Shown here: piece by piece, positions 1 to 9,717 of the stretch
Layout: every line of letters starts with the position of its first letter
Numbering within the stretch: position 1 is the first letter of the stretch
Notes under the pieces: generated by a model
The model's database searches: none
The model's input: only the letters and a program-made list of their open reading frames with translations
What the model was told of the DNA's origin: nothing
Assembly (NCBI RefSeq): GCF_964026445.1
Contig: NZ_OZ032150.1
Coordinates: 310,001-374,000 of the forward strand
Source of the DNA: Rickettsia endosymbiont of Cantharis rufa
GTDB taxonomy: Bacteria; Pseudomonadota; Alphaproteobacteria; Rickettsiales; Rickettsiaceae
Length of the DNA stretch: 64,000 nucleotides
Direction of reading: 5' to 3'
Position numbers and translations under genes: made by a program

Positions 1-1395
1 CTTGAGATACTAACCGTACCGCAATGGTTTGTTAAAACAATATCACATAAGGAAGCGTTACTTAAAAGAGCAACTGAGTTAAACTGGCATCCTAAAAGTA
101 TGAAAATTAGACTTGAGAACTGGATTAATGCCATTAGCTGGGATTGGTGCATCAGTAGGCAGCGTTATTTTGGTATACCGTTTCCTGTTTGGTACTCTAA
201 AGTAATAGGAGAAAAAGGTAAAATTTTATATGCCGATATTTCACAGCTACCTGTCGATCCCTTAAAAGATTTACCTATAGGCTATAGTAAGGAGGAAGTA
301 GAGCCTGACTTGGATGTTATGGATACTTGGGCAACAAGTTCTGTTTCGCCGCAGCTTTCTACTCATGGGATTTCTGATAATTTCGCTGTTAATAAAGATA
401 GACACAATAAATTATTCCCTATGGATTTAAGACCTCAAGCACACGAAATTATTAGAACCTGGGCATTCTATACAATCCTAAAAGCACATCTACACCAAAA
501 TACTCTACCGTGGAAAAATATCATGGTAAGCGGTTGGTGTTTAGCTGAAGACCGCAGTAAAATGTCAAAATCCAAAGACAATGTTTTAGTTCCTGAAAAA
601 CTGCTAGAGCAGTACGGTTCTGACGTAATACGCTATTGGTCGGCAAATTCAAGACTTGGAGCTGACACCTCCTACTCTGAAGATGTTATGAAAAATGGTA
701 AGCGACTAGTTAATAAGCTATGGAATGCTGCTAAATTTGTTTCTATACATTTTGATAAATTAAAAGATGAAGATAAAAAAGCAAAGCTTTTGGATGTTAA
801 AGAAAAAATCACTAACGAGTTTGATCAATGGATAATTAATAAACTAGTAGAGCTAGTTAATCTAGCTACAAATGAGTTACAAAATTATGAATATGCAAAT
901 GCTATGCAGCTGACAGAAAAGTTTTTTTGGTCGGTATTTTGTGATAATTATTTAGAGATTAGTAAAACTAGAAGCTATGATGAAGAAAACAAAAACCCAC
1001 AAGGGCAATATAGTAGCATATTAACACTCTATCACATAATGCAAACGCTATTAAAGTTATTTGCTCCGTTTATACCGCATATTACTGAAGAATTATATCA
1101 GATATTATATAATGATAGGAGGTCTATTCATATAAAAGGTGGCTGGGTAAATTATAGCAATTTATACTATGAAATCGATGTAACGCAATCAGAAAGATTA
1201 ATTGAAATTCTAGACATCGTCAGGAAATTCAAAGCCGAGAAGAACCTATCTATAAAAGCTCCGATAAAATTACTTGAAGTTAGTAGCATAAAATTATCTG
1301 AAGAACTAACAGAAGATTTAAAAAACGTTACATCGGCAGAAGAAATAAAATTTGAGGTTCAAGGTGATAAAATTAAAGTCGATATTATCCTTTAA
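1..1395 (+). CDS. valS: Valyl-tRNA synthetase, C-terminal part (gene enters from left edge)
   Basis: The frame is open from base 1, so the gene begins before the window; 464 residues are visible. It charges tRNA-Val in the cytoplasm. The class I signature KMSKS is at bases 559-573 in the context [11 protein letters not shown], preceded by the [10 protein letters not shown] segment typical of ValRS. After it come the helical anticodon-binding domain ([13 protein letters not shown]) and a short tail. The final codons overlap the start of a LicD-type frame on the same strand, and a degenerate copy of those last codons recurs about 815 bases downstream. Identification is firm; the upstream HIGH motif and editing domain are outside the window. 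Confidence 0.97.
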   Translation, partial: LEILTVPQWFVKTISHKEALLKRATELNWHPKSMKIRLENWINAISWDWCISRQRYFGIPFPVWYSKVIGEKGKILYADISQLPVDPLKDLPIGYSKEEVEPDLDVMDTWATSSVSPQLSTHGISDNFAVNKDRHNKLFPMDLRPQAHEIIRTWAFYTILKAHLHQNTLPWKNIMVSGWCLAEDRSKMSKSKDNVLVPEKLLEQYGSDVIRYWSANSRLGADTSYSEDVMKNGKRLVNKLWNAAKFVSIHFDKLKDEDKKAKLLDVKEKITNEFDQWIINKLVELVNLATNELQNYEYANAMQLTEKFFWSVFCDNYLEISKTRSYDEENKNPQGQYSSILTLYHIMQTLLKLFAPFIPHITEELYQILYNDRRSIHIKGGWVNYSNLYYEIDVTQSERLIEILDIVRKFKAEKNLSIKAPIKLLEVSSIKLSEELTEDLKNVTSAEEIKFEVQGDKIKVDIIL

Positions 1396-2116
1396 AAATA
1401 TTTTAGGCTTAATTCTTATTATATTTGCCGGTATATTTTTTTATGCTTATATATTAGAACATGACTGGCGATATGTAACCTTAAATGATGAGCAAGTAAA
1501 AAAATACAGAATTAGTGAGAAAAAAGCTATTGGCCTTTATCAGCTAATGAAAGACACTCATGAGATACTTGGTAAGAATAATATTAATTATTGGATAGAA
1601 GGCGGTACGCTGCTTGGAGCCGTTAGACATCAAGGTATAATTCCTTTTGACGATGATTTAGATATAGGCATAATACATGAGAATGAAGTACGGTTGCAAC
1701 AAATATTACCACAATTTGAACAGCTAGGTTATACTGTTTCTTTTGAACGGTCTTACAATATATGTAAAAAAGTTTGCTTGGATATTTTTATTTTTCATAA
1801 AGAACAGAACAAATTTATTCATACTAACTTAACTACTCGCAATAAATATCCAAGCGACTTTTTTTATGATTATGAGCTATACCCTTTAAAAAAATATAAA
1901 TTCGGTAGTATAGAGGTTTATGGCCCGGCTGATCCTAAAGCAAATTTAGATGGGCTATATCCGGAATGGGATAAGTATACAGTAATACATAATTCTCATA
2001 GCTTACATTTACCTTTTTTATCGAATATCGAGAAAAAAACTAAATTTATATTAACGCCGGAATTGTTAAAACCGGCTCATCCGTTTGGTCCCTTAGAGGA
2101 TAGAGTAAGCTTTTAA
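1352..2116 (+). CDS. LicD-family (nucleotidyltransferase-fold) membrane-anchored protein, copy 1
   Basis: This 254-residue protein has a single N-terminal transmembrane segment (about residues 16-34). It then has the LicD/fukutin-type core [10 protein letters not shown] (84-93) followed by the acidic motif FDDDLDIGI (99-107). Such enzymes transfer phosphocholine or related groups to surface glycans; the substrate here is unknown. The start is a TTG overlapping the 3' end of valS in another frame. A start just before the membrane segment is also possible. The last residues (LEDRVSF) stop about 17 residues short of the C-terminus in copy 2, so this copy may be slightly truncated. Two glycosyltransferase genes nearby suggest a surface-polysaccharide role (inference). 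Confidence 0.75.
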   Translation: MRFKVIKLKSILSFKNILGLILIIFAGIFFYAYILEHDWRYVTLNDEQVKKYRISEKKAIGLYQLMKDTHEILGKNNINYWIEGGTLLGAVRHQGIIPFDDDLDIGIIHENEVRLQQILPQFEQLGYTVSFERSYNICKKVCLDIFIFHKEQNKFIHTNLTTRNKYPSDFFYDYELYPLKKYKFGSIEVYGPADPKANLDGLYPEWDKYTVIHNSHSLHLPFLSNIEKKTKFILTPELLKPAHPFGPLEDRVSF

Positions 2117-2138
2117 ACACGTTAAAATAATAACCGAT

Positions 2139-2977
2139 TTGTTATATCAGCAGGGAAAATATAATTTAAGATTCAAGATAATAAAATTAAAGTCGATATT
2201 ATCCTTTAAAAATATTTTACGCTTAATTCTTACTATTTTCATCGGTGTATTGTGTTATGCTTATATATTAGAACATGACTGGCGATATGTAACCTTAAAT
2301 GATGAGCAAGTAAAAAAATACAGAATTAGTGAGAAAAAAGCTATTGGCCTTTATCAGCTAATGAAAGACACTCATGAGATACTTGGTAAGAATAATATTA
2401 ATTATTGGATAGAAGGCGGTACGCTGCTTGGAGCCGTTAGACATCAAGGTATAATTCCTTTTGACGATGATTTAGATATAGGCATAATACATGAGAATGA
2501 AGTACGGTTGCAACAAATATTACCACAATTTGAGCAATTAGGATATCGTGTTAAACACAATAAAATTTATGTAATTTGTGGGATAAGATGTTTAGATATT
2601 TTCGTATTTCATCAAGAAAATGATAAATTTGTTCATTTTAATCAAAGTATGTATAATAAATATCCAAATGATTTTTTTATGATTATGAGCTATACCCTTT
2701 AAAAAAATATAAATTTGGCAGTATAGAAGTATATGGTCCATCTGAATATAAAGGGTATTTGAATAGACAATACCCGGAATGGGATAAATACGCAATAATA
2801 TACAGTCCTCATAGCTTACATTTACCTTTTTTATCGAATATCGAGAAAAAAACTAAATTTATATTAACGCCGGAATTGTTAAAACCGGCTCAGCCACTCG
2901 GACCGCTAGAAGATAAAGTGAATATAGTCAATCCAGCTACATTTATTGGTATGTGCGAGGATACAGCTTATAATTAA
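2139..2977 (+). pseudogene. LicD-family protein, copy 2, frameshifted
   Basis: This is a tandem duplicate of the preceding gene. The first frame runs from a TTG at 2139 to 2702 and carries the same GGTLLG and DDDLDI motifs. A T-run near 2671-2677 is one base shorter than in copy 1. As a result NDFF is followed by MIMSYTL and a stop instead of YDYELYPL. The original frame resumes directly after and runs to 2977 with the longer C-terminus ending MCEDTAYN. A stretch of about 265 bases around the catalytic motifs is identical to copy 1, while flanking parts differ. The lesion sits in a homopolymer, so slippage or an assembly error is possible. Confidence 0.8.
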
Positions 2978-3009
2978 ACGTCGAAATGATCACGTAAATT
3001 ACAAAACAT

Positions 3010-4296
3010 ATGCCTTATTTATTACCGATTATCATAACTACACTACTTATTTTATTAGCTTTAATAATTTGGTTTTATGTAAAAACTAAAACCTTAAAAA
3101 CGCAGCTACAATTCTTATCGGAGCAGAATCTAGAAATTAGCAATAACAACCGATTATTGAATCAAGAAAAAATAGGATATTTGCAGAAAATTGAGCAATT
3201 GAGGTGTAAAGTAGAATATCAGGACCAAACTATCAAAGATACGGAAAAAATAAGAAGCGAGTCGTTTTCATCAGCAAAAGCTGCTTTATTTGATTTAGGT
3301 AAGGATTTATCCAAGCAATTAATCGAAATTCATAAAATGGAAAATACAGCAGCAAGAGAGATTTCAGAGAAAAATATTGCTACTGCATCAGGAAAGTTTA
3401 ACAGCGAGTTTGAGCGGCTAATTACGATGGTAGGTGCATTAAATAAAGATATTGAGCGATCAAAAGGTACGGTTGATTTGATAAAACAGTCGCTGCTTTC
3501 TCCTATCGGCGCGGGGTTACTTGCCGAGATTACGCTTGAGAATATCCTAAAATCGTCGGGCTTACGTCCTAATTTAGATTTTATTATGCAATACGGCCTA
3601 ACTACGCTAGACAGCGGAAAGCTAAGACCTGACGCCCTTATCTTTCTACCCTCAGGTAATTTAATGGTTATTGATTCCAAAGCTTCAAAGTTTCTAGTTG
3701 ACGCACAGGATAATAATGGGAATCTGAGTAAAACTATGAATTATCATTTAAAATCCCTGACTAATAAAGACTATGCCGAAAATATTTTAACCAACCTAAA
3801 CAAAAAGGATTGGAGTTTTAATAATGTTATTACTTTAATGTTTTTGCCAACTGAGCAAGCGGTTGAGAAAGTTATTGCAGCTGATCCTGAATTTTTACAA
3901 AAAGCTTGGAGCTGTAATATCTTTCCCGTAGGACCTGCGGGGCTTATGAATATGCTGTCATTTGCAAGATTCCAGATTACCGATCATAAGCGTTCAGAAA
4001 ATTATAAGGTTATCATAGAAGAAGTCAGGAAGTTATTAAGCTCTATAGGTACTATAGCCGATTATTCTCAGAAAATAGGTAATAACCTACATAATATGGT
4101 TACTAATTACGATAAATTTGCGGCTTCGTTTAATCGCAACCTTATGTCAAGAGTTAAGAACATTCACAAACTCGGCATTGATTCAGGGAATAAAGCCATG
4201 CCGGCAGCATTAGAGCGTTATCAAATTGTTTCCTCTAAATCAGAGATTATTGAAGTAGAGGCGAATGAACAGCCCCAGATAGAGGCAAAATTATAA
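3010..4296 (+). CDS. rmuC: DNA recombination protein RmuC
   Basis: This 428-residue protein has an N-terminal transmembrane anchor (about 3-22), a long coiled coil (about 25-100), then the conserved RmuC domain. Recognisable blocks are SPIGAGLLAEITLENIL, LRPDALIFLPSG, VIDSKASKF and IFPVGPAGLMNML. RmuC proteins carry a restriction-endonuclease-like fold and limit DNA rearrangement at inverted repeats. The length is normal for the family and the frame is intact. The role in this genome is inferred from family knowledge only. Confidence 0.93.
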   Translation: MPYLLPIIITTLLILLALIIWFYVKTKTLKTQLQFLSEQNLEISNNNRLLNQEKIGYLQKIEQLRCKVEYQDQTIKDTEKIRSESFSSAKAALFDLGKDLSKQLIEIHKMENTAAREISEKNIATASGKFNSEFERLITMVGALNKDIERSKGTVDLIKQSLLSPIGAGLLAEITLENILKSSGLRPNLDFIMQYGLTTLDSGKLRPDALIFLPSGNLMVIDSKASKFLVDAQDNNGNLSKTMNYHLKSLTNKDYAENILTNLNKKDWSFNNVITLMFLPTEQAVEKVIAADPEFLQKAWSCNIFPVGPAGLMNMLSFARFQITDHKRSENYKVIIEEVRKLLSSIGTIADYSQKIGNNLHNMVTNYDKFAASFNRNLMSRVKNIHKLGIDSGNKAMPAALERYQIVSSKSEIIEVEANEQPQIEAKL

Positions 4297-4335
4297 ATAA
4301 ATTTGCCGTATACCTTACTTGGCGCTATAATGCTC

Positions 4336-5233
4336 CTAACGAATAATTTGCGCTAGATTCATAAATATCCTTGCATTATGCTTAGAACGCATACACTCAT
4401 GTAAATACAAATGTTCGCAATCTTCTTTTATGGAATCGTAAGAGCAGTTTTCAAAGAATTTTCTTTTGTATATTGCAAGACTGTTAAAACACGAATTTAC
4501 CGGTAGCAAATCTGAATCTGGGAGATATATTTTCTGCATGGGAGAAATATTTCTCGTAGGATAATAATTTTGGCCGGTTTTTAGGCTATATTCAGCTGGT
4601 GTATCGGAAAACTCTTCATTACGGAGCGCAAAAGCATCATACATTTGCCCTTGAGAATTAAATATTCCATTTGAGCATATAACATCCCAACGTTCAATTT
4701 TGCTAAAACTGTCTTGTATTCCTCTAATATCAATACCGTAACCTATATCTATATCGAGAATAATTACTATATCAAACTTATCAAATTCACTCGTGTTTAA
4801 AATTTCTAGATATTTATTCCTAATATCCGCTAGGAAGTTTATAGAAGGTCTTTTTCGGTTAAAAAAGTCCTGTGATATAATCTTTACTTTATGATTTACT
4901 AACTGCCACAAGTTTAACATTAATTTTGTAGTATCAGTAGAATCGTTTTCAAAGATTATTATTCTTCAATCTGAAAAAACTGCCCTATATACTCTATATG
5001 ACGTATTGCGTTTGGTAAATGAGGAGCATTACTCCTTGTAATACCAGCAAAAACAACCTTATGTTCACTCATCTCCAACCTACCAGCTTGCAGGTTTTCA
5101 TCACTAATAAAATCCAGTTTAGCAATTTTTTCTATAGGTAAAAATCTATAATAAAAAAACTAGTAAATGAAGAATCGTACACATTTATTGAACCCCAAAT
5201 AATCATAAAAATTATAAGTATAACTTTATACAT
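4336..5233 (-). pseudogene. Glycosyltransferase (CAP59/GT69-like), two frameshifts
   Basis: Three reading-frame pieces on the minus strand join into one protein. The ATG at 5233 gives a hydrophobic N-terminus (MYKVILIIFMIIWG). After a lost base in a T-run near 5155, the frame YYRFLPIEKIAKLDF carries on with VVFAGITRSNAPHLPNAI. After a second shift near 4965, RIIIFENDSTDTTK leads into the open frame 4920-4336, which has IVIILDIDIGYGIDI, WDVICSNG and YDAFALR. This order matches capsule-type mannosyltransferase-like proteins. The gene lies 12 bases downstream of the next glycosyltransferase on the same strand, so the two probably formed an operon. It is very likely inactive. Confidence 0.75.
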
Positions 5234-5245
5234 CTGATTTGCTTT

Positions 5246-6418
5246 CTAATTTCCCTGGCTTATAATTTTATTATGTATATTAGCTACATTTGTAAGTATT
5301 TGTTCCATAGTAAATTTATAGAGATAAATCTGATGAGCTTTTTTTACCTTTTCGTAAGCTTCTTCAGGATGAGACTTTATCCATTTTAAATGTTGATTTA
5401 TTTGAGAATATATTTCCTCAGGAGATTTGTTTAAAGTTTCTATATATAATATATTATCGCCAAAAGTTTCTTTTGCCCATGGAATTTCATCAACAATTAC
5501 TAATGCTGAAGAACTAACAAGTTCTAAAACTCGTCCAGAAGGAAAATTTTCAGTATTATGTCCTTCCGAATGAATTGCTAAGCCAATACCACTTTTTCTT
5601 ATTGCATCAACAAATAGTTGATCGTCATATGGTATAAATCCCCTATATGAATTAAGACCATTCCAAGCTTGCTTAGGACCGTATATATCAACATCTTTGT
5701 GCTTATCAAGTAATTGATATAATTTTTTATACTTAAGACCAGTGCGAGTATTATCCCAATTATAACCACATATAAATAACCTTGAATAATTAATTTTAAT
5801 AAATTCTGTTTTAGGTCGTGAAAACTTAAAATCAATTACAGGTATAGAAATACTTTCATAATATTGATTAATTCTTTTTAAATCCGTAACAGCAAGCAAT
5901 CCATCATACCGAAGAGGGTTCGGACAATAGTATTTACTTAAATCAGGATTAATTAAACAAGGAAAATGCAAGACCAAGTAGTTCTTAACACCCGCTACTA
6001 CACCAAAATCAGCTGCAGATATAGTAAAATCAGGATTAAATTGACTAACTATGCCATGAATTCTAGCCACATCTAGTGGATGAGTTGTAGCTGAAATGAG
6101 CAAAGACTCCCATCCAAGATTACTTGCTGCTTGTTGTATTCTCATACAAGCCAAAGGATCATATCTACACAAAATTGCAATTCTGTAAGGAATATTTGGA
6201 TTTTTTGCTAGTTGTATAGTGTAATTTGATTTTTCTAACTTTTCTTGTAATAATGGTGATGAAAAATTGTAATAAAAAAACCCTCGATCTATGTTATTCC
6301 TATAGAAACCATTTTTGCTTATATCATAAATTTCTAATAACAAAAATGTTGGTAAAATTACTGCTAATAATATAAATGGAGAAATTAACAAAAGTTTTGA
6401 TTTATTTTTAATATACAT
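5246..6418 (-). CDS. Membrane-anchored glycosyltransferase (CgeB/group 1-like C-terminal domain)
   Basis: This 390-residue protein has an N-terminal transmembrane helix (about 9-30) and a two-lobed glycosyltransferase body. The C-terminal half has features of the glycosyl transferases group 1_2 (CgeB-like) domain: IGLAIHSEG, then NFPSGRVLELVSSSALVIVD, then a LYIETLNKSPEEI segment and a helical tail. The acceptor is unknown. It is the first gene of a minus-strand pair with the broken glycosyltransferase downstream. The frame is intact. A role in surface glycan synthesis is inferred from its neighbours. Confidence 0.7.
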   Translation of the reverse strand: MYIKNKSKLLLISPFILLAVILPTFLLLEIYDISKNGFYRNNIDRGFFYYNFSSPLLQEKLEKSNYTIQLAKNPNIPYRIAILCRYDPLACMRIQQAASNLGWESLLISATTHPLDVARIHGIVSQFNPDFTISAADFGVVAGVKNYLVLHFPCLINPDLSKYYCPNPLRYDGLLAVTDLKRINQYYESISIPVIDFKFSRPKTEFIKINYSRLFICGYNWDNTRTGLKYKKLYQLLDKHKDVDIYGPKQAWNGLNSYRGFIPYDDQLFVDAIRKSGIGLAIHSEGHNTENFPSGRVLELVSSSALVIVDEIPWAKETFGDNILYIETLNKSPEEIYSQINQHLKWIKSHPEEAYEKVKKAHQIYLYKFTMEQILTNVANIHNKIISQGN

Positions 6419-6573
6419 AAATTTTCTAAAAAAAGAAGTTAGTGATATTGTATTTTTTTATTTTTTAATACACAATTCAACTTCTTTTACCGGTATTACC
6501 TAAAAAGAATTGATTTAAAGTTTCTATGTCATTCCCGCGTGGCTTTGTTGCGTGGACCGATAAAATCTACTGC

Positions 6574-6671
6574 GTCACCCCACGACTTGACCACGGGATC
6601 CATAAAAACAACAAAAATACTAATAACTTTAGCATTTTAAACTGGATCCCGTGGTCAAGTCACGGGGTGAC
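6574..6671. repeat. RPE-type palindromic repeat
   Basis: The left arm GTCACCCCACGACTTGACCA and a right arm GTGGTCAAGTCACGGGGTGA are near-perfect reverse complements around an AT-rich centre containing GGGATCC and GGATCCCG. Similar arms occur at 28858-28946, 35468-35544 and 39359-39454. Confidence 0.8.
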
Positions 6672-6699
6672 AAAAGTGCAATTGATTCACGCAATAATG

Positions 6700-6811
6700 C
6701 CTTCCCGCGTAGGCGGAAATCCAGAAAAAACGAGATAAATCGAGCTTTAATTTTGAAATTTAGAGTGTTTAAATTTTTTAATGACCGGATTCTCGCTTTC
6801 GCGGGAATGAC
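6700..6811. repeat. RPE-type palindromic repeat (CATTCCCGC family)
   Basis: The arms CCTTCCCGCGTAGGCGGAAA and GATTCTCGCTTTCGCGGGAA face each other around an AT-rich middle. It is the same family as 19551-19686, 21769-21866, 39186-39303, 55599-55696 and 57097-57200. Reading frames across it are by-products of the repeat. Confidence 0.8.
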
Positions 6812-6841
6812 ACAGGAAGAACGCATTAAGAAATTCAAACT

Positions 6842-6974
6842 TCAACCCATGCATGGTACTACTTCTGTAGGTTCAATATTGATAACTGTATCATCGTTTG
6901 TGTCTGAAACAATGTTATTAAGCCAAGTAAAGGTAATAGCGGTTTTCTCGGCAATATTCTGTCCTGCACTACGT
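6842..6974 (-). pseudogene. Unidentified gene fragment truncated by IS1
   Basis: On the minus strand the frame is open from the IS1 boundary to a TGA at 6842, giving about 43 residues that include NIAEKTAITFTWLNNI and INIEPTEVVPCMG. The composition looks like protein-coding DNA, but I do not recognise the family. It is the C-terminal end of a gene whose front is missing beyond the IS1 copy at 6975. Confidence 0.4.
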
Positions 6975-7806
6975 GGTCGCACCTCCATTTTACAGATGTG
7001 GATATTAAAAGGCTATACGTTCAATAAGAGTTCCGATGACTTTATCATGAATATCCAATGACTTGGAAAAACAAATTGTTTTACGTGTCAGTCTTTTGCA
7101 TCTTGTTCTAAGATTTAAGTTACCCCGTTCTATCCGTTGAGTATATTTTTTACTAACAATGTGTTTTTTGGGATCTAATAACCTAGCATAACTTCCCCAT
7201 CCATCTGTAAAGTAAAAAGTAACCTTAAAATCCTCCGGTTTTTTTCAGTAATGATTCTGATGTGCTATCACATCTTGTACCAAAAGTATAAGCAACTACT
7301 TTTAACAAAATCTTATCCAAAGAATATCAAAGCCATCTTTGTTTGGATTTATTCTGTACATAAGACCATTGTTCATCTATTTCAGGAGCAATAATTACTT
7401 CTATCGTATTGATAGAATGATTTATCTTTTTTAACGCTAGATTTTTTTTAAAACACGGATAACCGTATTGATACCCACTTTTAATACTCTTACTGTATCC
7501 CTAACTCCAGAGCCATTGATTGACATATCTACTATCTGAGTCTTGACTCCAGGCTTAGAGGCATTATTAATATATTACAGTTAAAAATATCGATTACACT
7601 GCTTGCATTGATATCTCTGTTGTTTTGAAATTGAATATCCCGCCTTTACTACTTTTTCTGTGTCGTTATAATATCTACACTTAACATCTATTCTTGATCT
7701 ACACTTAACATATATTCTTGCCATAACTCCTTAACTATAATTCTCTCTTATTACTGTTTGAGGATTATAGACTATTCATGCTAAGCTGCAATACGGGGGC
7801 ACGGCC
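6975..7806 (-). mobile_element. IS1-family element, copy A (defective)
   Basis: The ends are GGTCGCACCTCC (here) and the reverse complement of GGCCGTGCCCCCG, imperfect terminal inverted repeats shared by all copies. On the minus strand, broken frames match InsA (GYSISKQQRYQCKQCNRYF, ASKPG) and InsB ([45 protein letters not shown]). There are stops after NRYF and a TGA in RWL*YS. I see no 8-base target duplication. The right flank belongs to an unrelated IS6 remnant. Confidence 0.88.
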
Positions 7807-8055
7807 CCCTCAGAGTCAACAGCTCTCCATAATATAAATACTTCCCCTTTAATCTTAATGTTCATTTCATCTAAATGCCATTTATCAGTCGGCTTCCTCT
7901 CTCTTCCTGATAACATCTTAAAAATAAACCGCAAATTTATTGTACCAAAATTTTACAGTCTCATGACTCAAAATAATACCTCGATATGCCATCTGTTCTT
8001 GAACATCTCGGTAGCTACTATTAAAACGATGATATAACCAGCGTTTGCTCAATAC
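7807..8055 (-). pseudogene. IS6-family transposase remnant
   Basis: Minus-strand frames read KRWLYHRFNSSYRDVQEQMA, then RGIILSHETVKFWYNKFA, a break, then TDKWHLDEMNIKIKGEVF and ILWRAVD. The last block is the first part of the IS6/IS240 DDE catalytic domain (WHLDE, LWRAVD). The rest is missing at the IS1 boundary and the piece abuts a recombinase remnant upstream. Confidence 0.75.
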
Positions 8056-8244
8056 TTAATTTACTTCCCTCTTAACTTTACGATGCCAGAGCTTCTTGTA
8101 ATCCTTTTCTATTATCTTTTGTTCCTCTGACCTTATCTTGAAAATATGTCTTGGATCAACTTCTTCTTTAATAAGTGCATCATATTGAAGATCGAACACT
8201 TGGCGTTCATTTTCACTAGAAACTCTCATATAACCAACTAGCAT
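8056..8244 (-). pseudogene. Serine recombinase (resolvase), N-terminal remnant
   Basis: Translation from the ATG at 8244 gives MLVGYMRVSSENERQVFDLQ, then YDALIKEEVDPRHIF. This is the start of the Tn3-type resolvase catalytic domain, with the nucleophilic serine in the GYMRVSS block. After HIF the sequence leaves the family, and the frame ends at about 62 residues instead of about 185. It is inferred to come from a lost Tn3/IS6-type element. A 20-bp interrupted palindrome lies just upstream of the start. Confidence 0.7.
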
Positions 8245-8246
8245 GC

Positions 8247-8268
8247 ACGGAAAACACTTGTTTTCCGT
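8247..8268. promoter_or_regulatory. Perfect 10-bp-arm palindrome before the resolvase start
   Basis: ACGGAAAACA and TGTTTTCCGT are exact reverse complements separated by CT, ending 2 bases before the resolvase ATG (minus strand). It could be an operator or half of a res-type recombination site. The assignment is speculative. Confidence 0.35.
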
Positions 8269-8360
8269 ACTAATATCTTTCATGCTATATAACCAATTAA
8301 CCACTCCTTCAGTTTGGAATAACGCAAAGAATATAATGGAAGTGTGAAGATAGTATATAC

Positions 8361-8513
8361 CTATCTCTTATCATCAACCTTCTTCTCTATGTCATCTATT
8401 ATTTCTTTTGCCTTATCCTTCATATTATTGATGCCATCCTTGGCTTTATCAGCTAAATCTTTTGCTTTATCTTTCATTTGTTCCATAGTGCCTTGATTGT
8501 TTTCTGAACTCAT
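8361..8513 (-). CDS. Small LEA/CsbD-like amphipathic-helix protein (50 aa)
   Basis: The ATG at 8513 is preceded by a good AGGAGG ribosome site 7-8 bases upstream. The 50 residues consist of repeats of the type MKDKAKDLADKAKDGI and MKDKAKEIIDDIEKKVDD. This charged, lysine- and aspartate-rich amphipathic helix resembles LEA/CsbD-like stress proteins. It is probably soluble, with no signal peptide. It sits in the IS1-flanked accessory island between the recombinase remnant and the ankyrin genes. The function is unknown; a protective or chaperone-like role is only a family analogy. Confidence 0.65.
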   Translation of the reverse strand: MSSENNQGTMEQMKDKAKDLADKAKDGINNMKDKAKEIIDDIEKKVDDKR

Positions 8514-8801
8514 AATAGCCTCCTAACTTTATACTTATTGATAAAACTTGCTTAAAAATGACTTATTTATGGAATAAATAACACTTATTCCATATGTCCT
8601 TACTTTCAGATTAATATATTTAGTTTTATATTGTCATATATTGAATTATTTATCTAGTTCAATATATGCAACATGCTGTGTATATACCACATTAGAATTT
8701 TATCAGTCTCCAAAAGTAAACTTTTAGAGACATTAGAGGAAATTGCTATATTATCTATTACTAAGTGCGATATCCCATGATATTGGTTATTTAAATTCAG
8801 C

Positions 8802-9701
8802 CTATAAACCCGAATCCTCTGCAAGTACTGGAACGGTAGTGACTAAAGATATATTATAATCCTGTTCTAACTGATGGTATAGCATTTTAGGTATGTCCTC
8901 ATTCACAACAACTGGAATATTGTAGTTTCTTAATGTTTGTGCAGCCATATATTTTAAACTAAAAAACATTGTAATGTTTTCTTCAACTTGTTGTAAGATT
9001 TCTGAATGATCAGGAATGTTACTAACTAATTGCTTATACTTTATTACGTCTGATATATTTTTACTGAATTGATCTAGTGTCTTATGAGAATTGCCTGTTG
9101 TAATTTTAGATATTTGCCTCTTTGTAAATATTTTAAGATGCTTATTGGAAAAATGATTGATTTCTATATCGCCGATTGACAATGCATTTTCTAATTGCTG
9201 TAAATGAATAATAATATCCGCTAAGTCATGATTATTATATGAAATCACTTTATCTAGTAATGTATTGCCGTGCTGATCTTGGGGATTTATCTCAGTATTG
9301 TGATTACTTAACAATATTTCGGCAATTTTATTGCACGCACTTCCATTACTAATAATAGTAAATAACAAGGGCTTATTATGAACTGTAACACTAGGATTTG
9401 CACCATAATCAAGTAATGTTTTTGTAAGAAAGCAGTCAGATAATAAAATTGTAGATATTTCTAACGGACTTTTCTGATCATATCCAATACAGTTTGGATC
9501 AACACCTTTTTGCAATAACATGTTCACTATCACTCGATAGTTTCTATTGATAGCTGTTAATAGGAGGCTAGTACCAGCGGGGCCAGTAATATCAGTATGA
9601 GCGTATCCATTTAATATCTCCAACACCCCTCCTTCATTATTGGTTAATACAAAACATCGTAAATTATTTTTATAAAAACCTAATGTATGATTGGATGGCA
9701 T
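8802..9701 (-). CDS. Ankyrin-repeat protein
   Basis: This 299-residue protein has ankyrin-like repeats in its first half: GTSLLLTAINRNYRVIVNML, then GVDPNCIGYDQKSPLEIS, GANPSVTVHNKPLLFTII and INPQDQHGNTLLDKVI. The second half (about 170-299) has no recognised domain and ends AEDSGL. There is no signal peptide or membrane segment. It starts 16 bases after the stop of another ankyrin gene on the same strand, so they are likely co-transcribed. In rickettsiae ankyrin proteins are often candidate host-interaction factors; that role is inferred. Confidence 0.8.
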   Translation of the reverse strand: MPSNHTLGFYKNNLRCFVLTNNEGGVLEILNGYAHTDITGPAGTSLLLTAINRNYRVIVNMLLQKGVDPNCIGYDQKSPLEISTILLSDCFLTKTLLDYGANPSVTVHNKPLLFTIISNGSACNKIAEILLSNHNTEINPQDQHGNTLLDKVISYNNHDLADIIIHLQQLENALSIGDIEINHFSNKHLKIFTKRQISKITTGNSHKTLDQFSKNISDVIKYKQLVSNIPDHSEILQQVEENITMFFSLKYMAAQTLRNYNIPVVVNEDIPKMLYHQLEQDYNISLVTTVPVLAEDSGL

Positions 9702-9717
9702 AATAAATTTAGTACTA

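Noticed and set aside
6526..7061. Open frames of 60-136 residues across 6526-7061 on both strands
   Set aside because: They are read through RPE arms and the IS1 end; peptides such as the VTPRLDHGIHK type are typical repeat translations.
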